DNA from: DATGHS01 sp035307785
GTDB taxonomy: Bacteria; Planctomycetota; Planctomycetia; Gemmatales; Gemmataceae
Direction: 5' to 3'
Length of the DNA stretch: 23,982 nt
Assembly (NCBI GenBank): GCA_035307785.1
Contig: DATGHS010000220.1
Coordinates: 1-23,982, forward strand
Each line of letters opens with the position of its first letter. The first letter of the stretch is position 1. The position numbers and the translations under genes were made by a program. The notes under the pieces were generated by a model. That model did not search any database. It worked only from the letters and a program-made list of their open reading frames with translations, and was not told where the DNA came from. This document shows, in pieces, positions 7,241-14,566 of this stretch.

Positions 7241-8001
7241 GTTTGAGTTACGGCTTGTGTGTCTTCCACCGTCTCGTCGGTGAGTTTCAAGAATACTTCT
7301 TCCAGCGAGCCATCCAGGGAAGCCTGCGTGCGTAATGATTCCAGCGAGCCGCAGCCAATAAGCCGGCCGCGGTGGATGATACCGATGCGCGTGGCCAGCT
7401 CCTGGACAATATCCAGCGAATGCGTGGAGAGAAAGACCGTTGTCCCCGTGCGCACCTGGTCGAGCAAAATGTTCTTGAGCTTGCGGACACTGGCCGGGTC
7501 AAGGCCGACAGTCGGCTCATCGACGATCAACACCTTCGGGTTGTGCAACAAGGCGGACGTGAATACTGTGCGCTGCCGCATGCCGTGCGAATAGCGCTCG
7601 GTAAGGTCATCCACGAAATCGTCCAGCTCGAATTGCGCGATAACCTCGTCCATTTTCTGGAGAGCCGTCGCGCGGTCGAGTCCATACATGTCGGCAATGA
7701 ATTGCAGGAACTCGCGGCCGGTTAGCTTCTCGTAGAGGTACGGCACATCGGGCAGATAGCTGATGAGCAAGCGGGCTTGGTCGCCCTGCGTTCTCATGTC
7801 GAGGCCGCCCACGCGGATGGTGCCGCTGGTGGGAAAGAGCAGGCCGCAGATCATTTTGATGGTGGTGGTCTTGCCGGCCCCATTGGGCCCGAGGAAGGCG
7901 AAGAGTTCGCCCGGCTGAATTTGCAAGTTCAAATCTTCGACGGCTACTTTGGTCCCGTAGCGCTTGCTGACATTGCTCAATTCGATCATGGAGAACCGCA
8001 T
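7237..8001 (-). CDS. ABC transporter ATP-binding protein (CcmA/NatA type)
   Basis: This 254-residue cytoplasmic ATPase partners the permease encoded immediately downstream. Motifs: Walker A GPNGAGKT at residues 38-45, signature SHGMRQR at 138-144 (variant of LSGGQ, usual in this exporter group), Walker B VLIVDEP with D161 and E162, and STHSLD with the switch histidine. The Q-loop has YLPDVPYLYE, where D replaces Q, a common variant in NatA-like proteins. Two starts are possible: the ATG at 8001 or the one giving MIELSNVSKRYG at 7989; the second fits the family better but neither has a good ribosome binding site. It follows the small membrane peptide gene by about 50 bases and belongs to the four-gene minus-strand operon. 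Confidence 0.9.
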   Translation of the reverse strand: MRFSMIELSNVSKRYGTKVAVEDLNLQIQPGELFAFLGPNGAGKTTTIKMICGLLFPTSGTIRVGGLDMRTQGDQARLLISYLPDVPYLYEKLTGREFLQFIADMYGLDRATALQKMDEVIAQFELDDFVDDLTERYSHGMRQRTVFTSALLHNPKVLIVDEPTVGLDPASVRKLKNILLDQVRTGTTVFLSTHSLDIVQELATRIGIIHRGRLIGCGSLESLRTQASLDGSLEEVFLKLTDETVEDTQAVTQT

Positions 8002-8054
8002 TCTCGATGGTATGGAGGCCCTGTCGTTTCGGGTTATGAGTCAATTTGACATTT

Positions 8055-8171
8055 TTATTTTTTGAACAAAAGGCACGTCAAAAGAAACAGAACCGCGAAG
8101 ACAATCAAAATAAGTCTTGCGACGAAAGCTGTAACATCTGATTCTGGACGTGGTGCTGGAAGGTTATCCAT
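8055..8171 (-). CDS. Small single-pass membrane protein (38 residues)
   Basis: The reading frame MDNLPAPRPESDVTAFVARL continues into a strongly hydrophobic stretch and ends LLTCLLFKK. It has a short proline- and acid-containing N-terminus, one membrane helix (about residues 18-36) and a positive tail. The ATG lies 20 bases after the stop of the preceding gene in the same direction, with gaagg immediately before it, so translation is plausibly coupled. It is followed by the ABC ATPase gene. Small proteins like this often act as accessory subunits of transporters, but that is inference. The main doubt is its size; the hydrophobic composition and position are the support. Confidence 0.55.
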   Translation of the reverse strand: MDNLPAPRPESDVTAFVARLILIVFAVLFLLTCLLFKK

Positions 8172-8191
8172 GCCTTCAAATCCATTCGGCG

Positions 8192-9109
8192 TTAGTCGCG
8201 TTGCATGATGAAGCGATCGCGGTCGCCCAGAGCGTACGCCTCTTGACGGATCACGAGCCCGTCGTGCACGCGAACGTAGGTTCGCGCGGCATGTTCCTTG
8301 CCGGAGCTGCGATAATCGATGACATAGCACTCCTGATCCCGGCCGTTCCATTTAATAGTTTCGGGCTTCGATAACACTTCGGCATCCAAGTAAGCAGGTC
8401 CGGTCGGCACTGGCATGGCGTTGCTCTTGGAAGAGAATTTCGCTTGCTGGGCGGCAGCCTGAAGAGTGGGCGAAACGGCATCCCCCACGGGGTTGAAGAT
8501 CGGCATACGCCAGCGCCGGCCCGGATGCAAGCCGGCGACCCGGGGTACTGGATGCATGGGGTTCAGAACATTACCGGTTGGTGCATCTATCGGCTCCAGC
8601 TTCGGCACAATATCACCCATGAAAGGAATGGTAATTTTGGCGCTGCGCAATAGTTTTCCGTCTTCGACATGTCCTTCAAAATTCGCGGTCACCGTAAAAA
8701 TGGCGGAGCCCGGAATACGGCGCTCCGGCCGCCGTTGGCTCTCCACTCGCAATTCGCCATGTGTGGACATGGAGCGCAATTCCTTGGCGCGAGTGACAAC
8801 GTATCGATTCGTCATATTCCCGATGTAGATATTGTCGTAGAGTTCCACGTCTTTCATTTCACAAACGAGTTCGAAATTGTCCTCGGCATTCAGATACCTG
8901 AGGCTCGTCTTCGCTTTGCCGATCTCCTGGTCCTCGCGGTAGATCGTCCAGAAGGTTTGCCCCTGGATGGTGGCTTCGTCGGCCAGTTCGATGACGAATG
9001 GCGGTGCGCGGCCGGGAAAGAGCCGCGGCCACACTTCGCGGTAACCAAACCAGCCGAGGGTGCCCAGCCAGAAAGATACAATCAACAATTGGAATAATCG
9101 CGACGGCAT
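8192..9109 (-). CDS. Membrane-anchored protein of unknown function
   Basis: This 305-residue protein has an N-terminal membrane anchor or uncleaved signal (residues about 5-22, LFQLLIVSFWLGTLGWFGY) and an otherwise soluble, beta-rich body outside the cytoplasm. The early segment TFWTIYREDQEIGKAKTSLRY and the following strands look like a curved beta-sheet sensor or lipid-binding domain of the kind in DUF3108-type proteins, but the match is only in general pattern. The end (YVIDYRSSGKEHAARTYVRV, then DGLVIRQEA) resembles the closing strands of such domains. No catalytic motif is visible. It is the first gene of the operon with the 38-residue peptide, the ABC ATPase and the permease, so it may act with that exporter. 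No good ribosome binding site precedes the ATG. Confidence 0.7.
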   Translation of the reverse strand: MPSRLFQLLIVSFWLGTLGWFGYREVWPRLFPGRAPPFVIELADEATIQGQTFWTIYREDQEIGKAKTSLRYLNAEDNFELVCEMKDVELYDNIYIGNMTNRYVVTRAKELRSMSTHGELRVESQRRPERRIPGSAIFTVTANFEGHVEDGKLLRSAKITIPFMGDIVPKLEPIDAPTGNVLNPMHPVPRVAGLHPGRRWRMPIFNPVGDAVSPTLQAAAQQAKFSSKSNAMPVPTGPAYLDAEVLSKPETIKWNGRDQECYVIDYRSSGKEHAARTYVRVHDGLVIRQEAYALGDRDRFIMQRD

Positions 9110-9147
9110 AAGCGTGCCCAGAAAAGGGAGACAGCGCTACTCCCCTA

Positions 9148-9175
9148 ATCGTATCATTCCCATCAATGGTTGCAA
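9148..9175 (-). promoter_or_regulatory. Possible promoter of the minus-strand ABC operon
   Basis: On the minus strand TTGCAA (9170-9175) is followed after 16 bases by TACGAT (9148-9153). Each box matches four of six consensus bases. The start would fall near 9141, leaving a leader of about 32 bases. Moderate to weak support from sequence alone. Confidence 0.35.
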
Positions 9176-9231
9176 TTCGTTCTCGATGTTGGCCGCACGC
9201 GAACGGCCGAGACCGGCTTGGGGAAACCGCC

Positions 9232-10737
9232 ATGATTTGCTTCACGATTGCCCAGGAATCGCGCCGGCTTGCAATGGCCGACATGCTAAATGCTTCCGCC
9301 ATGGGAGCCGACCTGGTGGAAGTGCGGCTCGATTGCTTTCAGCAGGACCCTGATCCGAAGGAATTGCTGAACGCCCGTCGCAGGCCCGTGATCTTCAGTT
9401 GCCGGAGGGGGCAGGATGGAGGCAACTGGCACGGCAGCGAAGACGAGCGCATCAAGCTGCTCAAGATGGCGATTATCAGCGACCCGGATTACTGCGAAAT
9501 CGAATGGGATGTTGCCGACCAGATTCGGCGCTTCGGCAAATGCCAGCGCGTGATTTCCTACACGAACCTGAAAGAGACGCCCAGCGACATTGCCGATATT
9601 TATGAAGTGATGCGGGCGAAGGACCCGGACGTGATCAAACTCACCTGCAAGGCGCGCACGCCGGAGGAAGCCTGGCCGCTGGTGCAGATTCTTGCCAAGC
9701 CGCCGCTGCCAACGGTAGTGGTCGGTCTCGGCCGGCCGGGGGCAATGCTGGCGATACTCGGGCGCAAGATTGGCGCACCCTGGACCGTGGCGGCGTTAGA
9801 AAAAGGCGCCGAAGCATATGCGGGGCAGCCGACGGCCCGCGATCTAGAGCAGGTCTATCATTACCGTTCGATTGACCGCCAGACGTCGTTCATCGGCGTT
9901 ACCGGTGTCGGCGAGCGCGAGTTCTTAAACACCGCGTTGCTTAATGCCTCGTTCGCACAAGCCGGGTTGCCATTGCGTTGCCTGCCGTTACAAGTCGGCA
10001 ACGTGAAGCTCTTTCGCAAGGTGATTGAGGCCGTAAAACTGCGCGGCGTTGTCGTCGAGCAGGAACAGCAGGATGGGCTACGCGAAATGGCAACGCTGCT
10101 GGATGAAGGCGTCCGCGGCGTGGTTCTGAACGAAGGCGGTATGCCGGTTGAATTGGCGGTCGATTTGCTGGTGAAACAAGACGATAAACAATGGTGCGGA
10201 GCAAACACATTCAGCGGCGCAGCCATTTCGGCGTTGGAGGCAGCGCTGAACGGCAACGGCAAATCGCTCGACGGCGCCATCGTGATGCTGGCCGGGCTGG
10301 ATTCCACAGCCCGGAGCCTGGCGCGCGGCATTAAGGCCCACGGCGGGAAGCTTATCTTCGCCGGTCGCAACCGCGATGACGGAGCGCGCTTCAGCCGGCT
10401 CTTCGGAGGCCGGCACGTCGGCATCGAAGGGATCTATTCGATGATGCACGACGTGCTCGTCGTCTGCGGCGGAACGGCGATCGATGACGGTTCGGATGAC
10501 GATTCCAGCTCGTTACATCCCGGATATCTGAAGGCCGGCATGACCGTGATGGACGTGACCCAGATTCCTCGAAAGTCCCCGTTTTTGCTGGAGGCCGAAA
10601 GACGTGGCGGTGCAATCGTGCCGCCGAAGGAACTTCTGCTGGCGCAGGTTCAGGGGCAGGTGCAGCGGCTCACGCAACAGGAAGCAACGCCGGGGGTTCT
10701 GGAAAAGACGCTGGACGAACTGATGGAGGACGACTGA
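9232..10737 (+). CDS. AroD-AroE-like fusion protein with altered active sites
   Basis: This 501-residue cytoplasmic protein has an N-terminal type I dehydroquinate dehydratase-like domain (about 1-215) and a C-terminal shikimate dehydrogenase-like region (about 225-480). I chose the ATG at 9232 because MICFTIAQ fits the first barrel strand and ggggaa lies 8 bases before it; an in-frame ATG at 9166 adds an unlikely extension. Compared with the well-studied Salmonella AroD, E46 corresponds to E30 (EVRLD), the E86 motif EGG is DGG (D62), the general base H143 is T111 (ISYTNL), and Schiff-base K170 is K136 (VIKLTCK). In the second half the AroE motifs NVTxPxK and NTDxxG are not recognisable and the nucleotide loop reads AGLDSTAR (354-361). 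It may be a divergent shikimate-pathway enzyme or a repurposed paralogue. The fold assignment is fairly sure; the activity is not. Confidence 0.75.
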   Translation: MICFTIAQESRRLAMADMLNASAMGADLVEVRLDCFQQDPDPKELLNARRRPVIFSCRRGQDGGNWHGSEDERIKLLKMAIISDPDYCEIEWDVADQIRRFGKCQRVISYTNLKETPSDIADIYEVMRAKDPDVIKLTCKARTPEEAWPLVQILAKPPLPTVVVGLGRPGAMLAILGRKIGAPWTVAALEKGAEAYAGQPTARDLEQVYHYRSIDRQTSFIGVTGVGEREFLNTALLNASFAQAGLPLRCLPLQVGNVKLFRKVIEAVKLRGVVVEQEQQDGLREMATLLDEGVRGVVLNEGGMPVELAVDLLVKQDDKQWCGANTFSGAAISALEAALNGNGKSLDGAIVMLAGLDSTARSLARGIKAHGGKLIFAGRNRDDGARFSRLFGGRHVGIEGIYSMMHDVLVVCGGTAIDDGSDDDSSSLHPGYLKAGMTVMDVTQIPRKSPFLLEAERRGGAIVPPKELLLAQVQGQVQRLTQQEATPGVLEKTLDELMEDD

Positions 10738-10768
10738 TTTCTTTGCCGTAGGCGAATTTGGCGGGCGC

Positions 10769-10820
10769 GTTAGCCCAAAGCGCTTGCGAGAAATCGCCAT
10801 CGCTAGCGCTTTGGGCTAAC
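10769..10820. repeat. Intergenic palindrome, family E
   Basis: Perfect 16-base arms, gttagcccaaagcgct (10769-10784) and its complement (10805-10820), continue after one T-T mismatch with four more pairs around a 10-base loop. No second copy is seen in this window. It lies between the AroD-AroE-like gene and alanine dehydrogenase, about 30 bases after the stop. There is no T-tract. Confidence 0.75.
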
Positions 10821-10922
10821 CGACTTGCGTCATGCTGGGTTCGATGCTGACCTTGAAGTGTGTTGCTCCATGACCGAGAATACTGCCACGATTACTTCTA
10901 TTTTCATTTGACAGGAATCAAC

Positions 10923-12023
10923 ATGATAGTTGGCGTACCGAAAGAAATCAAGACCGACGAATACCGTGTGGCCATGACGCCGGTGGGCGTCGAAGAATTG
11001 ACGCGGGCGGGACATCGGGTGCTAATTCAGTCCGGAGCTGGGCAGGGCAGCGGCATTAGCGACGAGCAGTATTCGCAATGTGGCGCCGAAATCGTCAGCC
11101 GCGAAGCGGAGATCTGGAGCCGTTGCGACCTAGTCGTGAAGGTCAAGGAGCCGCTGGCCGACGAATGGCCGCTGATGCGTTCCGGCCAAATTCTCTTCAC
11201 CTATTTTCATTTCGCAGCGGATGAGAGGCTCACCAAAGCCATGATGGCCTCTGGTATCACGGCGATTGCGTACGAAACTATCCGCGACGCGCGCGGGCAG
11301 CTGCCGTTGCTCACCCCAATGAGCGAAGTGGCCGGCCGCATGAGCATACAAGAAGGCGCGAAGTTCCTGGAGCGGCCGTTTCAGGGCCGCGGCATCCTCC
11401 TCGGCGGCGTGCCGGGCGTGGCGCCGGCAAATGTGGTGATTCTCGGCGGCGGGGTAGTGGGAGCGAATGCCGCGAAGGTGGCGGCCGGCCTCGGGGCCAA
11501 TGTCTTCCTGCTCGACGTGAATCTCGACCGTCTGCGCTATCTCGATGATGTAATGCCGCATAATGTTACTACGCTCTTCAGCGACCGGCATAACATCCGT
11601 GATTGCATTACTTTTGCCGATCTGGTCATCGGCGCGGTTCTGATCCCCGGGGCGCGAGCGCCTCGTCTCATCACGCGAGACGATCTGAAACGCATGCGCA
11701 CCCGCTCGGTTATCATCGACGTGGCCATCGATCAGGGCGGCTGCGTGGAGACGGCTCGGCCTACCACGCACAGCGAGCCGACCTACATCATGGACGATGT
11801 GTTGCATTATTGTGTCACGAATATGCCGGGGGCCGTCGGCCGAACCAGCACGTATGCGCTCACAAACGTCACGCTCCCCTACGTGCTGCAACTGGCTAAC
11901 AAGGGCCTGGAACGCGCCATTGCCGATAGCCCGGCTCTGCGCGACGGTGTGAATATTCGAAAAGGCAAGGTCACCAATATGGCTGTTGCGGAGACCTTTG
12001 GGCTGGAGTACACGAAAGTTTAA
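10923..12023 (+). CDS. ald: Alanine dehydrogenase
   Basis: This 366-residue NAD-dependent enzyme interconverts L-alanine and pyruvate plus ammonia, linking amino-acid breakdown or nitrogen assimilation to central carbon metabolism. The N-terminus MIVGVPKEIKTDEYRVAMTP is diagnostic. Substrate and catalytic residues known from the family are all in place: R15, K75 (KVKEP), H96 (TYFHFAAD) and D270 (VAIDQGG). The nucleotide-binding glycine motif is GGGVVG at 175-180, with the adenosine-ribose aspartate D198. The length is close to the family norm of about 370. An agga box lies seven bases upstream of the chosen ATG; an upstream in-frame start gives a poor extension. It is probably monocistronic; the next gene, 27 bases on, is broken. 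Confidence 0.96.
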   Translation: MIVGVPKEIKTDEYRVAMTPVGVEELTRAGHRVLIQSGAGQGSGISDEQYSQCGAEIVSREAEIWSRCDLVVKVKEPLADEWPLMRSGQILFTYFHFAADERLTKAMMASGITAIAYETIRDARGQLPLLTPMSEVAGRMSIQEGAKFLERPFQGRGILLGGVPGVAPANVVILGGGVVGANAAKVAAGLGANVFLLDVNLDRLRYLDDVMPHNVTTLFSDRHNIRDCITFADLVIGAVLIPGARAPRLITRDDLKRMRTRSVIIDVAIDQGGCVETARPTTHSEPTYIMDDVLHYCVTNMPGAVGRTSTYALTNVTLPYVLQLANKGLERAIADSPALRDGVNIRKGKVTNMAVAETFGLEYTKV

Positions 12024-12050
12024 TGGCTCCGTTTGTCGTTCTTCAACACC

Positions 12051-12714
12051 ATGATTCGCCTCCAGTGCCCGAACTGTGAACGCAGACTTGTCCTGAAGCC
12101 GGAGTTTGCCGGCAGGATGGCGATTTGCCCCGGCTGCCAGACGCAGATGCGGGTGCCGAAGCTGGACAACACCGAGGACGAGCCTGTGGATGTGCACGAG
12201 CACGAAGAAAAGACCGAGCAAGAATCGGAGAAAATAGCCGAGAATCCGCGGCGGAAGCGCGGAGCAAGAAGAGCCGGTAGAGCAGGTCAGCCTACAGCAG
12301 CGAGACGAGCCACCCGAAGACAAACCGCGCAAATGACGGCACCGGCCAAAGAGAAAGAAGAAAAGCGATGCACTAGCGGCGCTGAACTTTCTGGGGTTCG
12401 ACACGATCACGCTGATCGCATTGGGCGTGTGCTTGTTCGGCTTCCTGTTCGTTCCGGCGGCTTTCATTTTGCCGCCACTGATATGGATCCCGGTAACAAT
12501 CGGCACGGTCTTGTCGCTGGTCGGATATATTTGTGTAGTGATAATTGCTTACCAGGACGATGTTACGCAGGGCATGCTCTGTTTTTGCTTCGGTCCCTAC
12601 ATGCTCTATTACGTGTTCGTCAATTTTGACGATACGAAACAGGCGGCTGTAATATGGTTGGCGGGCACCGCGCTGCAAATTGCCGCGACCATTGTGGGTG
12701 CATCGGCATCGTAG
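12051..12714 (+). pseudogene. Zinc-ribbon membrane protein gene disrupted by a frameshift and a stop
   Basis: The 5' part encodes a zinc ribbon (C6-x2-C9 and C26-x2-C29 in MIRLQCPNCERR and AICPGCQTQMRVP) followed by an acidic linker. Near 12240-12285 the starting frame turns into an arginine-rich run typical of out-of-frame reading, while the +1 frame continues the acidic linker (SAEQEEPVEQVS, QRDEPPEDKPRK). That frame then meets TGA at 12334-12336, after which it reads on as RHRPKRKKKSDALAALNFLG and three or so membrane helices up to the stop at 12714. The likely ancestor was one protein of about 220 residues: zinc ribbon, linker, basic patch, membrane domain. Such zinc-ribbon membrane proteins are common in planctomycetes; function unknown. 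Two lesions argue for decay, although assembly error or two separate genes is possible. Confidence 0.65.
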
Positions 12715-12733
12715 TCTTAGAAAGCTGAGACTT

Positions 12734-14041
12734 ATGAGGGTGGCAACCAGCGTGAATCCGGAAACATCGACCGAATTCCCGTTTGTGCCGGAAGGCGTGC
12801 AAGTCCAGTCGGTCCAGCAGCTTACGGAGCGGGTGCGCGCGCTGCTGGAGCAGGGTTTCGGCACCGTTTGGGTGGAAGGCGAAATCGCCAACTTGTCGCG
12901 TCCCAGTTCGGGGCACCTCTATTTCACCCTGCGCGACGCCAACGCGACATTGAGCGCGGCGCTTTTCCGGAATGCGACCTTTCGGCTACCGGCAGGTTTC
13001 GAGCCAAAGGACGGCCTTGAAGTCATTGCCTGTGGCAAGATCAGCGTCTATGCTCCGCGGGGCGGTTATCAACTAATCGTGGAGAAAATGTTTCCGAAAG
13101 GGCTCGGCGCGGCCGAGCTGGCCCTGCGGGAGCTTCGCGAAAAGCTGTTTCGCCTCGGCTATTTCGACGCGAAGCGTAAGAAGCCATTGCCGAGATTTCC
13201 GCGCACCATCTGCGTTGTTTCCAGTGCCACGGGGGCGGCGATTTGCGACATGATTGAAATCCTGGGCCGCCGCTGGCCCGTCGCCAAGGTCGTTGTGCAG
13301 CCGACGCTAGTGCAAGGCGATGGGGCTGCCGAGCAGATTGCCAAGGGCATCCGCGATGTCAATCGCTGGAAAGAACGAAAACTGGTCCACATCGACGTGA
13401 TTATCCTGGGCCGTGGCGGCGGCGGGGCTGAGGATCTGTCCGCCTTCAATACAGAGATCGTGGCCCAGGCGATTTACGAATCGCGTATTCCGGTGGTCAG
13501 CGCGGTCGGTCACGAAGTGGATGTCACCATTGCCGACAGCGTGGCCGATGTGCGGGCTTCAACACCGAGCCATGCGGCCGAATTGACCGTGCCCGACCGG
13601 GCCGACATGATCGATCTTTTGCGGGACACAGAGTCGCGCATACACGAGAGCACGCGCCGACTGCTGCTGTTGGCGCAGCGGCGGCTCGACGAGCTGGCTT
13701 GTCGCCGTGGCTTTCAATTGCCGCTGGAGCGAGTGCGCGACCAGGAGCGCCGGCTCGATGAAATCGGGCAGCGAGCGCAGCGAGCGATCCAGGTGCGCGA
13801 AGCGCAGAATAAGCAGGCAATGGCGGCATTGGCGGCCCGGCTGGAAGCCCTGAGCCCCTTGAATGTGTTGGCGCGCGGCTATAGTCTAGCGCGGACTGAG
13901 GCGACGCCGGAGCTGATTCGCTCAGCCGATCAAGTGCAGCCCGGCGACCGGCTTATTACCACAGTCCATCGCGGGCAAATCGTCAGCCGTGTCGAATCCG
14001 TTGAACGGCCACCAGACCTCGGTTGCGATCCACCGGCGTGA
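12734..14041 (+). CDS. xseA: Exodeoxyribonuclease VII large subunit
   Basis: This 435-residue subunit is the catalytic part of exonuclease VII, which degrades single-stranded DNA from both ends into short oligonucleotides and serves in repair. The N-terminus carries the OB-fold (about residues 20-115, VQSVQQLTERVRALL then VWVEGEIANLSRPSSGHLYF). The catalytic domain shows FPRTICVVSSATGAA, the conserved GRGGGGAEDLSAFN from residue 226, IPVVSAVGHEVDVTIAD, and ASTPSHAAELTVP. A long coiled coil for binding XseB copies follows (about 300-385), and the C-terminal beta segment includes NVLARGYSLAR. The ATG at 12734 was chosen over an upstream start that would overlap the preceding frame; its ribosome binding site is weak. 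It is the first gene of xseA-xseB. Confidence 0.96.
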   Translation: MRVATSVNPETSTEFPFVPEGVQVQSVQQLTERVRALLEQGFGTVWVEGEIANLSRPSSGHLYFTLRDANATLSAALFRNATFRLPAGFEPKDGLEVIACGKISVYAPRGGYQLIVEKMFPKGLGAAELALRELREKLFRLGYFDAKRKKPLPRFPRTICVVSSATGAAICDMIEILGRRWPVAKVVVQPTLVQGDGAAEQIAKGIRDVNRWKERKLVHIDVIILGRGGGGAEDLSAFNTEIVAQAIYESRIPVVSAVGHEVDVTIADSVADVRASTPSHAAELTVPDRADMIDLLRDTESRIHESTRRLLLLAQRRLDELACRRGFQLPLERVRDQERRLDEIGQRAQRAIQVREAQNKQAMAALAARLEALSPLNVLARGYSLARTEATPELIRSADQVQPGDRLITTVHRGQIVSRVESVERPPDLGCDPPA

Positions 14042-14049
14042 GTCTTGCC

Positions 14050-14352
14050 ATGAATCCAGCTTCGAAGCCTCCGGTACCGCCGACTTTCGAGCAGGTACTT
14101 GCCAAGCTCGAAGAGATTGTGCGCGTGTTGGAAGCCGGCGACACCACCCTGGAAGAATCGTTGGCCCGGTACGAAGAAGGCGTCATGCTGCTAAAGTGCG
14201 GCTACGACCAATTGCGGCTGGCCGAGCAGAAGATCCTGCTTCTGAACGGCGAGGATGCCGGCGGCAAGCCCAAGTCCAAGCCTTTCGAGCATCCCAGCGA
14301 TTCTGAGCGCCTCAACTCCCGTTCCCGCCCGCCACGAAAGACGGAATACTAG
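14050..14352 (+). CDS. xseB: Exodeoxyribonuclease VII small subunit
   Basis: This 100-residue helical protein binds the XseA coiled coil in several copies to form the holoenzyme. The core is typical: PPTFEQVLAKLEEIVRVLEAG, then TTLEESLARYEEGVMLLKCG and LRLAEQKILLL. The C-terminal extension of about 30 residues (GEDAGGKPKSKPFEHPSDSE and on) is basic and low in complexity, making the protein a little longer than the usual 75-85. It starts 8 bases after xseA, so the two are co-transcribed; an in-frame ATG 27 bases earlier would overlap xseA. The next gene, ispA, follows after 214 bases. Confidence 0.95.
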   Translation: MNPASKPPVPPTFEQVLAKLEEIVRVLEAGDTTLEESLARYEEGVMLLKCGYDQLRLAEQKILLLNGEDAGGKPKSKPFEHPSDSERLNSRSRPPRKTEY

Positions 14353-14566
14353 CGGCATTCGCGGATCATGTCGTCGCGCCAGTTGTCTTTTCCCCAATGT
14401 TGCGGTTAGCATTTCGCTGGGACCGGGGCGCGTTTTCAGCATGCCAAGGTACGACCCGCATGTTGAAGAACGTGCCGAGTGGACGCAGACTTGATAACAT
14501 TCCAACTTGGCCACGACTTCTGTAAGATGGGAGGGAAGTGCATTCTAGACTACGGAGCCTTTTCCT

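Noticed and set aside
9166..9231. Upstream in-frame start for the AroD-AroE-like gene
   Set aside because: It adds 22 residues of poor composition, overlaps the predicted minus-strand promoter and lacks a ribosome binding site; the ATG at 9232 begins at the expected first barrel strand.
12421..12714. Independent membrane protein gene starting at the TTG at 12421
   Set aside because: The TTG lies inside a hydrophobic segment with no ribosome binding site, and the same frame runs back in continuous protein-like sequence to 12337, so it is better read as the 3' part of a broken gene.
14353..14566. Possible gene or promoter in the gap between xseB and ispA
   Set aside because: Open frames here are short and lack ribosome binding sites; a ttgata near 14487 has no acceptable -10 box at the right spacing.
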